From Saccharum officinarum (lineage: Eukaryota; Streptophyta; Magnoliopsida; Poales; Poaceae): a DNA stretch of 64,000 nt. Positions 35,200 through 44,943 of this stretch are shown one piece after another (position 1 is the first letter of the stretch; each line of letters opens with the position of its first letter). The notes beneath the pieces were generated by a model. It had not been told where the DNA came from and did no database searches. It worked only from the letters and a program-made list of their open reading frames with translations. Location: positions 63,401,853-63,465,852 of the forward strand of contig CM036225.1 in assembly GCA_020631735.1 (NCBI GenBank). Direction: 5' to 3'. The translations under genes were made by a program, and so were the position numbers.

Positions 35200-36640
35200 T
35201 CTTTACGACGTATAACTTTAATGTCAATGTGTTTGGCATGACACTTGACTCGTTGTCTCAGGAGCAAACTACTTAAATGGTTATTGCTGTTGACAATCAT
35301 TATCAATTCTGGGTACAAATTTCTTAACCATTTTGCCTGTCCCGCAGCCTCATATCATGCTATACTATAAGTTTGCATCATTGATGATACTAAAACTATT
35401 TCTTTGGAGCTTTTCCACAATAAAACTCCAACTGCGAGTGTTAGCTACTATGTGGGTTTCACTAAACATCTCGCCAAAATTTAACATTTATACTCACAAC
35501 TATTTGAGAGTACTTGTTCTTTCTTTCTTAGCATGAGGCCAACATTCTTAACTCCATTCCAGTGATCTATATCTGGACTGAACTTTTGCCAAAATAACTC
35601 GGATACGTGAACTATGTCAGGGTAATATCTTATATGTATACTCATTAAGCTTCCAACAGCTGAAGCATATAGGACGTCCATCTATAACAATCTCACATTG
35701 TTTCTTGGAACACTAAAGTTTCCAAAACTATTACCCTTGACTATGGGAACAGGCGTAGATTTATTCGCATATGTACATTATTTCTTTAAAAAAATTTCTT
35801 AGCATGCCTATGTGATAGTCTTAATACCCATTTTTCTTTTATCTCGGTAAAATTCAATTCTTATAACGAGAGATATTTCACCGAGAACTTTCTTATTGAA
35901 CCTTAAGGACAAGAACTTTTTCTCATACAGTAGATTGACATCACTACTAACAAGTAGGATGTCATCCACATATATAGGATTAGGAAATGAATTTCTCATT
36001 CTATAACTTTATACAAACGCAATTGTCCTCTCATTCTCTTTAACCCAAAATTTCTAATTGACTCTTCAACTTTAAATGCCATTGTCTAGAGATTTACTTA
36101 GTCCATAAGAGATTCTTACACGTGGCATCCCTTACGTTCTTTTCTTTCCATGACAAAACCTCTAGGTTGTGCCATGTGATTATTTTCATACAAATTCTAT
36201 TAGGAATTGTTGTCTTTACTTTCATCTGATGTAACTCAGATCATGATGTGCCACTAGCACTCATTGTAATCTATTTATTCGTTTCGCGCAAAATCTTTTG
36301 ATTCAAGTCGCGCTCTACATCTTTACATATTCCCTTTAGAGTCACATTTTGTCTTGTAGACCCATCATAGTTTACTGTTTTGGCTCCTTAGGAATTTATT
36401 CTAGATCCTAAGATATTATTGGTATTATCTATTTCATTTCATCTCCGTTCGCTTCTTGCCATTTGGACGAGTGAACGTCTCTCATGACTTCTTCAAATGA
36501 GGTGGGATTACCCTCCATTTGAATTTCACTAACATAGACTTTATAGTCATCAGAAATATCTGATTTTCTTATTTTTTTGAGACTTTCTAGGGCCTTAGCT
36601 ACTAGCATTTCTTGATCTTTATTGCCAAAAGACAATTGAT
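35200..36640 (-). pseudogene. Copia polyprotein remnant: reverse transcriptase and RNase H
   Basis: Broken minus-strand pieces of a copia polyprotein. The segment 36635-36429 contains ISDDYKVYVSE and EGNPTSFEEVMRDVHSSKWQ, the region just before copia reverse transcriptase. At 35999-35808 there is YVDDILLVSSDVNLLYEKK, which holds the YVDD active-site motif. At 35681-35481 there is ASAVGSLM and a degenerate PDI...DHW stretch from the start of the RNase H region. Further left an AKHIDIK-like stretch remains near 35220. Frameshifts and stops separate the pieces, so no function is expected. Confidence 0.88.
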
Positions 36641-37397
36641 TCTACAAGGTCCTGTGTAACAAGATCCTTGTTTATATTATTCATCCTCCTTGCGGAGTTA
36701 GATCTCTTTGTACCATGCTCCCCCAGATTGTCCTATCTTTAAACTTTCTTATTTTTGGTTTAATCTGCTAAAACTCATATGGCGCGTTTAGCACCGTCTT
36801 AATAACTCTGAATGCGTCCAGTATGAATACTGGCCGACTATGCTATCTTTATATTGGAACTGTAAAAGGTCTATGAATTTAGCTATTTCTTTACTTTAGG
36901 GGTATCATTATTATGATCGTCTTACTTCCCTGACGATCACATTCATCTTTTATAGATCACATTCATCTTTTATAGATCACTCTTGCCTTCAATGCATAGT
37001 ATGTATCGCATTATCTGAAGTATGGGGAAGTATCTTTCTTAATTATCTTTCTTAATTGATCTCACATTTCTCCCCCTCAAAATGTGGTACGAACTTTTCT
37101 ACCACAATTTCGAAAACTATTCAGAACTCTTGTGAATGAGGAAACTTTGATTACTTCCTTCATCCACATGATTACATCATGCAAATAAAATTATTTCTTA
37201 ATTCGTTGGGAGTACTTTTTTCTCATTTCACTTCAAGAACTCAATAGAGTCTTTTATCATTAATATTTCCGCAAGTCACGCTTGTATGCCATTCTTATCT
37301 TGAGGTTCGTCTGTAACTTTCAGTTCTCAAACTCATACGGGGACAACATAAGAGCTAACCTAAACTTTTCTCCCTGTGTTGGATACACTAAAAGCAC

Positions 37398-37570
37398 ATG
37401 AGTCATCACAACTTTCTCATGCCATACAGGATAAGTACTATGTCAAACTTCTCCCGTCATACAGGATTGATTAACATAAGTACTATGCTAACTTTATCCT
37501 GCCATACGGGTATTTTGTCAAACTTTTTCTGCCATGCGGGTACTATCATAAACTTTTTCCCGCCATGCGA
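37398..37570 (-). repeat. Short tandem repeats in the copia relic
   Basis: Four to five imperfect units of about 38-50 bp share CCATACAGGATAAGTACTATG or CCATGCGGGTACTAT and AACTTTTTC on the plus strand. They lie in the gag side of the relic. Confidence 0.65.
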
Positions 37571-38090
37571 GATAATTCCCTTGAAGGGACATAAAAGCCA
37601 GGATTGGCTCATACTCAACCATCAAATTTAGGAATAAATCCGAATACTCTTTAACACACATGCTTAATCTGACGTTGGTCAAATTAAACATGCATGTCAC
37701 TTATTACATTTCAAAACATGATGATTAAGTCTAAAAAATATATATTACTTATTACATCTTTTATCATGATGATAAAAACTAAAAACTAAATTCTTCTTCA
37801 CAAGGAGTACATAAAAGGCATCTCTTAAACTAAGTTCTTATTTTTCTATTTCTTTTCTTGGATCAATATCCTAGAATTCTTTTCTTTTAAAGTCATTATT
37901 TAAAGAGAACACAGTCCCTTATACAATGACCTTCTTTCTGCAAAAATTTACACTTTTCATCTTCTGAGTCACAAGTACCTAGCTCATTTCCTTTTCACAC
38001 TTCAAGAATAAAGGCATGAAGTTCTTTATCTGATAAACATTAATCAATAATCATCAATAATGCTCATTAAACTTTTAAAACTTTATGTTC

Positions 38091-38712
38091 TATTCTATAT
38101 CACCGTTGGGCAGAAATAGAATAAAACAACATTCTTCTACATTAATTCCACATCACCGTTGGGCAGAAATGGAATTAACATATGAAAACTCAATTATCTT
38201 ATAACCCTTTTCAAAATTAAATTCTTCCGTTGGTTTGAATTTAATTTTGAAGATCATCATCATCATCGCAGCGGAAACATGAAAATACATTACATTCTGC
38301 TCGCTCTGGAGCATCCCTTGTTTCTTATCCATTCTCTGAAAATTGGTCACTTTGATGCAAAATTTTTCAGAGATTTAAACTTTAAACATAAAACTCATAG
38401 AATTATAATATTGTTATCATCAACGTTGGTCAGAAAATGACAATATCATAATTTACTTTATACTTAAACTCATAAATAAACTTATAATATTGTTATCATC
38501 AACGTTGGTAAAAAAATAACAATATTATAATTTATCTTAACCATAAACCTACTATTCCTCCAATTAAAATTGGAACTAACGGATAAACTTTTCATCATTA
38601 CTGAATAACTATAATCATACTGATTCTATAACTGTTCTTGATCAGAAGCATCTCTATTTACTTATCTCCTCTCTAGATAATTTATCCCGTTGGTTCAAAA
38701 TTAAATAGAGAT
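38091..38712 (-). repeat. Array of hairpins with a constant CCAACG loop
   Basis: Stem pairs: 38091-38098/38116-38123; 38142-38150/38170-38178; 38212-38224/38237-38249 (13 bp, perfect); 38401-38416/38438-38453 (16 bp, two imperfect pairs); 38482-38496/38516-38530 (15 bp, perfect); 38650-38660/38702-38712. The stems differ in sequence, yet every loop contains CGTTGG on the plus strand (CCAACG on the element's sense strand). Four of the six have CATCACCGTTGG or CATCAACGTTGG. A seventh stem, 38333-38342/38364-38373, has only TTGGTCAC in its loop. The array lies between the GC-rich leader and the gag side of the copia relic. Function unknown. Confidence 0.85.
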
Positions 38713-38779
38713 TTTCTGTATGCCAAAATCATCAGAAACTGCTTCTGAAAAAGGAATAAAACAAAATCCATAACTTTAG

Positions 38780-39620
38780 TTTTATTCGGCCTAGTGGCCT
38801 ATTGACCCGAAGGCCTGCTCAGCGGCCCAATCGCGCGCATGCACTGCTCGCTGGCCCAGCTCGTGAAAAGTAGCATCGCGCGCACCTTTTCTTTTCCGTG
38901 GCCCAGAAGAGCAAGTGGCCCGCGGCCTGCTCGCGCACTGCGCGCTTCCGATGGCCCGCGGCCTAGCATTCCGCCGCAGCCCAAGAGATTTCACGCGCGG
39001 CAGTGGGGCAGGCCAGCCCAGAGAAGCCCATCTGGCCCACGCCCGGCGCTGCCGTAGGGATTCCCTCAGCACAGTGCGATCTTGGTCGTCCGTATGATCG
39101 GACGATCGCCCATTGCTTTCGCCGCATCAAAACCCCTTGCGCCGACTGCTTCCCCTCAACCCTAACTCAATCTCTCCCTGCCTCCTTTCCTCACGCCTCA
39201 GAGGCGACAACGGCGGCGGCCATGGTGGTCGTCGGCGCCTGTTAGGAAAAGCGCTGCCGCTCCTCTCCTTCTTTCTTTTCTCTTCCTCTATTCCATTCAT
39301 TTCTTAGCGCCGCACTGGGCAGCAGCTGAATGAGCCGGCTATGGCGGCCGGCGGCCACCCAAGGTGACCCATGGAAGGAAGCAGCGTGGCGGCGCCGCCG
39401 TCGGGCCCCTAGCCGGTGCGCGTGTCCACCCGAGGATGGGCGCGCCGCCATCCAGCGGCCTCGCGACGGCGCCCTGAGCGCATGCGTCGGTGACCATGCG
39501 CTGAGCAGCGGCTCGCCGCCGAGCAGGAGCTCGTCTTCTTCCCGCGTTATGGCGGTGGCTTCGGCGGGGAGAGGACCCAGGTAGGATCCCTTCCCCTCCA
39601 TCCTTTCTTTGTTCATGCTA
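38780..39620 (-). other. GC-rich leader of the copia relic
   Basis: Strongly GC-rich sequence between AT-rich hairpins on the left and the primer binding site on the right. On the minus strand an ATG at 39616 opens a 124-codon frame ending at 39242, starting about 110 bp inside the primer binding site and rich in Arg, Gly and Ser. It could be an upstream open frame, a captured host fragment, or a compositional accident. No domain is recognised. Confidence 0.5.
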
Positions 39621-39724
39621 GGGATATTAGGGTTTCAGTGTTCTGTCCGGATCGAAATCTGTTATTTGCTTTTCTTTTCTGTGGTTTCTTTCTACCCGAT
39701 CTAGATCTACACCATAGACCTACT

Positions 39725-39737
39725 GGCTTTGATACCA
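39725..39737 (-). promoter_or_regulatory. Primer binding site (initiator tRNA-Met type)
   Basis: On the minus strand TGGTATCAAAGCC follows the end of the LTR after one base. It closely resembles TGGTATCAGAGC, the complement of the 3' end of initiator methionine tRNA that copia elements use as a primer. Confidence 0.85.
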
Positions 39738-39738
39738 T

Positions 39739-40234
39739 TGTTGAGATTCAAAGACCATTAACAGTAGATCACCGGGTACAAACTCTTCTATTTGGTATGC
39801 ACAAGTAGATATCTAGAACATGAGAGAGGGAGGAGAGGTGAGGGTCCGGTGTGCCTAACCACCGGTCTTGGAGAAGGAGGCCGTCATGGCGATGGTGTAG
39901 AGGTCGCAGTGAAGTCCGGTCATGGTGAAGTAGTGGGACACAATGGAATGGCTGCGGCAGTGGCGTCCCCGGCAGTGGCGTGGACGTCGGTGAAGGACAA
40001 GTAGTGGCGGTGAGCTTCCCGTCGTTTACAGGTGTCCCTCTCGATTGGACTAGGGAGGTCCGGTGGGGTGTGACGGCAGTGAACCTCGTGAAGTGAGCCC
40101 TGGCCCCCACCTTCTATATATAGCCTGTGTGACGGGGGTCCACCAGCCTTGTGTGGCTGAGCACCCCCGATCAGGGCGTGGTCAAAGGGTCCGAGTTGGC
40201 CGTTGGGCCAATTCGGTTGAGATCTATTCTAACA
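39739..40234 (-). mobile_element. Copia LTR (5' LTR of the relic)
   Basis: A 496-bp sequence. On the plus strand it starts TGTTGAGATTCAAAG and ends GATCTATTCTAACA, so on its own strand it begins TGTTAGAATAGATCTC and ends TCTCAACA. The primer binding site adjoins it. The right flank is GATAC; the matching duplication cannot be tested because the other end is lost. Confidence 0.85.
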
Positions 40235-40455
40235 GATACATATGCTGGTTACTTCACATACTCCGGCGGACACGCGTGAATTGCTAGCGGAGTGCCTAGT
40301 GAGAGAGTCTCCGGCCTGCCGGCCGCCCTCTCCGGTGAGTGGCTAGTCAGTCGTCGTGCGTGCACTCAGCTCGTGCGGTCCAGTCCCATCGACGTCGAGC
40401 CGGAGTGCTAGTATTATCACATACACATCATCTGGGTCCCTGCTGGCTTTCTGCA

Positions 40456-40916
40456 CTAACTTGTAAATTCTATTCCGGAGCCCATTCCGTTTTGGCTATT
40501 GGAATAGAACATTCCGGTACCGGTCCATACCGGTGTACCATTTCGGACTTTATAATAATAATAATATGTGAATAAACTTATACATAAATGTATATATAAA
40601 TATATTTTGACTTAACTTATGGCGTAATTAACATTTTTACCAAACTAAGATATCATTCAACAAGTTCATAAGACCTTATTTCAAAGTTTAAACTCCAAAG
40701 TTCATACATGAAAAAATATAATACATGCAACCACGGCCGGTATTGACCAGTATTTGGCTGGTATTGGCCGGTATTGACCGGTATTTGACCGGCGTTGACC
40801 GGTATTGACCGGTATTTGACCCGGTACGGGATTGGGGCTCTTCTATACCGGTTCAGGGGCCGGTACGAGGCATTCCGGCCATTCCGGCCGGTACCGGAAT
40901 GGAATTCACAACTATG
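40456..40916. mobile_element. hAT-like non-autonomous element 1 (TSD TTTCTGCA)
   Basis: The ends CTAACTTGTAAATTCTATTCC and GGAATGGAATTCACAACTATG are inverted, imperfect partners. The 8-bp duplication TTTCTGCA flanks both sides (40448-40455 and 40917-40924), typical of the hAT superfamily. The uninterrupted site is visible in block B at about 58666-58674. The interior has a run of GGTATTGACCGGTATTTGACC-like units near 40738-40822 and an AT-rich middle. Confidence 0.9.
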
Positions 40917-41221
40917 TTTCTGCATGCCCGGGCCTGGTTGCAGGAAGAACGATGATGACACATCAGTGTGTGTGTGGGTGTTTTGTTTTAGCAGAGACAC
41001 ATCATCAGTGATCTGGCCAGCAATGGGCTTTCTCGCATTACCGGTTAACCCCAAGTGAAGTGATGATTAACGGGTTTCAAACTTTCAATTACGTACACAC
41101 CCCACCTTCAGGAATCAGGATTCAGGAATACTGCCTCCATTTCACATGGTCCATCAGGCACACATACCCAGATGGAAGAATACTTGAGTAATGTTTAATG
41201 AAATTAACTCCATGCAAAATT

Positions 41222-41340
41222 TTAGCCCCCTTCACTTGCCTTATAAGCCGTATTTTTTCAGCCAACGAACAGTGTTTTTCTCTCACGACAAATCAGCGAA
41301 CGTTACTTTCTGTCATGGCTTTTCAGCTAAACGAACATGG
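41222..41340. mobile_element. Short MITE of the GGCCTGTTCGGCT family
   Basis: Contains CTTATAAGCCGTATTTTTTC, CAGTGTTTTTCTCTCACGAC and TTCAGCTAAACGAACATGG. It is absent from the matching place of block B near 59220. Confidence 0.6.
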
Positions 41341-41360
41341 TTTTTTATGTTTTCAGTTCG

Positions 41361-41478
41361 GAAGCCCTGTTCGGCTGGCTGGAAAAACGGCTTATGCTGA
41401 TGCTGATTTGTTGTAAGAGAAAAATACTATTATTTCACTGAAAAAGTACAGCTGATAAATTCAAGTGAACAGGCCCCG
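41361..41478. mobile_element. Short MITE of the GGCCTGTTCGGCT family
   Basis: The left end AGCCCTGTTCGGCTGGCTGG and the right end CAAGTGAACAGGCCCC surround TTGTAAGAGAAAAATACT. It is absent from the block B copy near 59240. Confidence 0.65.
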
Positions 41479-42215
41479 AAGGATGTCTGAGACAGAAGAT
41501 CACTCACTACCGACGAAAAGGTGAACACCGAAGAAGATGTGGGCTCTTTGTGGGCCACACTCTCATAAGAGGCCTAGAGAGAACCATAGCTTTGAGATCA
41601 GCTACGGTCATCAGTGTGCAGCCTACTATAATTTTCCCCTTCTTTTTCTAGATTATATTATACCAACAAATATGCCCGTGTCTTGCAACATAACTTATAT
41701 CCTGTGTCATACATTCTAATATGTTTTTGGAACTTATTCTAATACGTTTTGAAATTAGACTTAGTAACGTGGTTAGAGGTGGGCTATTCAAACTCGTGTA
41801 AGCATGAGTTGTGACTTTGGATCACCAACAGGACATAAGCCAATTAGAACCCTAATCTCTAATTCATCACGGTCGTAAATTCAGGTCATAGGACACAAGA
41901 ATTATTAGTCTTAGTAAAGCTAGGTACGACTCTTATTCTCTGGAGAGTAGAGGAACACACGGATGATGAGAAGAGAGTGTGATGGATGAAAATAATAGAA
42001 GGGAAATTTCCAAATCACGTACACTATGAGGACTATCTTTTCGCCGTATCTTCTTCGTTTTAGTTCGTATCTTGTTCATTCTTACTCTATGATCAGGTGA
42101 AAAACGTGGGATGGCTGGTCGAGGACACGCGCTGCGGAGGTGTCCAACGGTGGCTTGGTCGCAGGTGTGTCGGGGACAGTGATGCGGAGGCCGGAGGCCG
42201 CCAAGTGGTCAGGTC

Positions 42216-42776
42216 TAGAGATGGCAACGGGTACCCGAAACCCGAGTACCCGACGGGTATTACCCGATAAAGAGGCGGGTATGGAATGAATTTTCTACCC
42301 GTGGGTATGTTATTGGGCAAAATCCTATACCCATCGGGTATGCGGGTACGGGTGCGGGTGTATACTACCCATACCCGCATACCCGCTGGTAAGACATACC
42401 CGCAAAAATAACTAGCCAACCTCAGTTATTTTAGCGTATATAAGTCATGAATTTGGCCCATTGAGACATCCACTATATTTCTAGTAGATTGTCTTTGTTG
42501 TAATGATGCTAATAATATTTGTTAGCATGTTTGTAACTTGTTGGAAGCTTAGATGATTTATTTTTGCATGTGACTATTTGATATTTTTAGGTAATTTTCG
42601 GGTATGTTATCGGGTACGGGTTACCCGTCGGGTGAGAATTACCCGGCGGGTACGGGTATGGAACTATTCTTTTACCCGCATGCGGGTACGGGTAACCCGA
42701 CGGGTAAAATTTTGCGGGTGCGGGTACGGGTACGGGTGAGCACTACCCGTCGGGTACGTACCCGTTGCCATCTTGA
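42216..42776. mobile_element. hAT-like non-autonomous element 2 (TSD GTCAGGTC)
   Basis: The left end TAGAGATGGCAACGGGTACCC and the right end GGGTACGTACCCGTTGCCATC-TTGA are inverted. Flanks carry GTCAGGTC on both sides (42208-42215 and 42777-42784), an 8-bp hAT-type duplication. Both subterminal regions are dense in ACCCG/CGGGT repeats around an AT-rich core. The uninterrupted site is visible in block A (GGTCAGGGTC near 34569). Confidence 0.88.
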
Positions 42777-42784
42777 GTCAGGTC

Positions 42785-43466
42785 AGTGTCAAAGCAAACG
42801 GCGAACTTTCCATAAAAAAAAGCAAATGGCGAACGGTCAGACTCTTCGTCGTGCACCTACCACTACCATGCCAATACCATACCAGCCCGTGAGCTGCACA
42901 CCCATGTGGTTGTTGCGGACTGCAATTGCAAGCGGCGCGCGCGTCTGCGAGTGAGCTGCAGACTGCAGTGGCATCCCACTGGAGCAGTCCTGGCCGCAGC
43001 GCACCATGGCCCATTTGTCGTGCCGGGGCAGGCACCTACCACTATTGATGCCAGTCCCCCGGCCGTACTCCAATCTCTATCTCCGACGGGATATTGCTTG
43101 CACCGGCTGGCACTATAGGATTGTCGCATTATTCACTGATTTGTTTGTCACGAGAGAAAATGCTATATCAATAACGGATAAGTCAGGCCGATTAGTTTAA
43201 GCGAACAGCACCTAGCCGCCGTTGGATTTGACCACGATGTGTTGAGCTAGCAAGCTGGCTTTCATCGTTCTTTGCGTTGCAGCGTTGGTGCCTCTCCCTC
43301 CGACGACGACCCCCACCCAGAACAGTGCAAAGCTGAGTGCCAGCGTCATTGAAAGGACGGCGACGACTAGTAATTGTTGCCAGCTGCCCTGGCTTCTGCC
43401 GGTGACCGGCCGGCCGGTCAGGTCAACCTGCCTGCCTGCCCAGGAACATTGAAACTTGAAAGGTGA
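42785..43466 (+). repeat. Block A, copy 2 (partial)
   Basis: Matches 34570-35160: GTCGTGCACCTACCACTAC, then GCACACCAGTG-like, TGCAAGCGGCGCG, AATTGTTGCCAGCTG, and CGGCCGGTCAGGTCAACCTG to CATTGAAACTTGAAAGGTGA. A short MITE-like insertion lies near 43120-43210. A MITE starts right after the block. Confidence 0.8.
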
Positions 43467-43469
43467 TGC

Positions 43470-43690
43470 TTCAAAGTTTCCAAAATTTTACAAGATTCCC
43501 CGTCACATCGAATCTTTAGACGCATGTATGAAGCATTAAATATAGGTAAAAAATAACTAATTACACAGATTGGTTGTAAATCACGAGACAAATCTTTCAA
43601 ACATAATTAGTCTATAATTGGACACTAATTATTAAATACAAACGAAAGAGTTACTGTACTTCTAAAAATTTTACAGCAACATCTAAACAC
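43470..43690. mobile_element. Tourist-like MITE
   Basis: The interior contains CCCCGTCACATCGAATC, AACTAATTACACAGATTGG and CAAACGAAAGAGTTACTGTA. The outer arms CAAAGTTTCCAAAATTTTAC and AAAAATTTTACAGCAACATC are inverted. Same family as 1879-2118. Confidence 0.6.
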
Positions 43691-43811
43691 TGCAGCCAGG
43701 ACTAGCACTAGCAGCAGCAGTAAAGGCGTCCAACAGTGGCTTTTTTTTTTTTGTGTGGAAAGGGTCCATCGGTGGCTTGGTCGCAGGTGTGTCTAGGGGC
43801 TAGCGCTGTTT

Positions 43812-44060
43812 AGATTGGCTGTGTTTAGATGCACTGAAAAGTGCACTATGCAAAATAAGATTCCCCGTCACATCAAACTTGCGATACATATATGGAGTAC
43901 TAAATGTGGATAAAATCAAAAACTAATTGCACAGTTTGGTTGTACTTTACGAGACGAACATTTTGAGCCTAATTAGTCAATGATTGGACAATTATTACCA
44001 AATACAAACGAAATGCTACAGTGTATTTTGGCTATCCAAATTTTGGATCTAAACACAGCC
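43812..44060. mobile_element. Tourist-like MITE
   Basis: The left part GGCTGTGTTTAGATGCA and the right part TTTTGGATCTAAACACAGCC are inverted. CCCCGTCACATCAAACTTGC and AACTAATTGCACAGTTTGG lie inside. Confidence 0.8.
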
Positions 44061-44600
44061 ATTGTAAGTTTTTTTAACCCAAATTTTTCTAACCACCAGG
44101 GGTTGAAAAGTTTTCATTCCAAATTTTTTCAACTCTTTGCAAGACAGAATTTTAACTCTTTGCATTGCAATAAATGAGTTTGGTGAAAGACAGATTTGCC
44201 CCTATTTATTCAAAACTTTGCATATCTCATGCATGCTACTGTATCCCTATACATTACATGCATATGACACACAACAAAGTCTTACTCACAACAACTTCCT
44301 CACAACCGCTATTACAAGTCCTCGGGCAACAAAAATTACACATCTTCATCATAAAAATTATTACAAGTCTTGAAAAATAGAGATTATTACAATACGCAAT
44401 CAACGACAGCCTGCAAACACTAACAGACCCACAGATTATTACAGTCCCTAGTGAGCGCGAGGGGATGGCGTGGATGCGGCAGGAGAGCGCTCGTGGAGGC
44501 GCTGGTGAGCGCGAGGTAGCATGGATGAGGTGGAGGTGGCGATGAGCGTGAGTGCGTATGGCGGAGGCATGAGGGGGACGAGAATCACGAGATAAGGGCC

Positions 44601-44750
44601 TCGTTCGGCTGGCGGGTGGCTGGTGGCTGAGGCTGATTTATTGTGAGAGAAAAATACTGCTGGCTGGCTGGTGGCTGGTGGCTGGTGCTGAACTGGTGTG
44701 AGAGAAAAGCACTGCTGGCTGGCTGGCAACCAGCCAGCCGAACAAGGCCA
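44601..44750. mobile_element. Short MITE of the GGCCTGTTCGGCT family
   Basis: The left end GGCCTCGTTCGGCTGGCGGG and the right end CCAGCCAGCCGAACAAGGCC are inverted. CTGGTGGCTG units and two TGTGAGAGAAAA motifs lie between. About 150 bp. Confidence 0.75.
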
Positions 44751-44943
44751 AGGTGGTGAGAAAAAACAAAAATAAGAGAGGAGAAATACAAGGAAAAAGG
44801 CTAGAGCTCTGTCAAGCGAGCCTAAGGAGATATGGTGATCTGTGTCCTTGCCTCTGCCGAGCTTCTACTTACCTTCGTTCCAAACGCGTGGCATTATCAG
44901 CTCCGGCAAAATGGCCTGTAGTTCTGGCCCTGTAACTATAACA

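Larger units (their letters stand above)
35166..40234 (-). mobile_element. Decayed Ty1/copia element, 5' LTR retained, 3' end lost
   Basis: Minus-strand order from right to left: LTR (39739-40234), primer binding site (39725-39737), GC-rich leader, hairpin-rich segment, AT-rich remnant of gag and integrase, then reverse transcriptase and RNase H remnants. The element stops inside RNase H at about 35166, where block A sequence begins, so the 3' LTR is missing. It sits exactly between blocks A and B, which are contiguous in the copy at 57382-59704. It therefore inserted into that junction or replaced sequence there. Reading frames are broken throughout. Confidence 0.85.
40240..41960 (+). repeat. 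Block B, copy with hAT and MITE insertions
   Basis: Matches 58484-59704 from GTGAATTGCTAGCGGAGT through GAGAGAGTCTCC, GGTCCAGTCCCATCGACGTC, CCCAAGTGAAGTGATGATTA and AGAAGATCACTCAC to ATTCATCACGGTCGTAA. The match is interrupted by a hAT element (40456-40916) and two short MITEs (41222-41340, 41361-41478). Near 41890-41894 the paralogous site of the Sirevirus insertion, AGGAC, is intact. Confidence 0.85.

Noticed and set aside
38091..38712. Possible CRISPR-like array
   Set aside because: The conserved part is a short loop within inverted repeats and the spacing is irregular, in a plant copia element. It does not have direct repeats with unique spacers.
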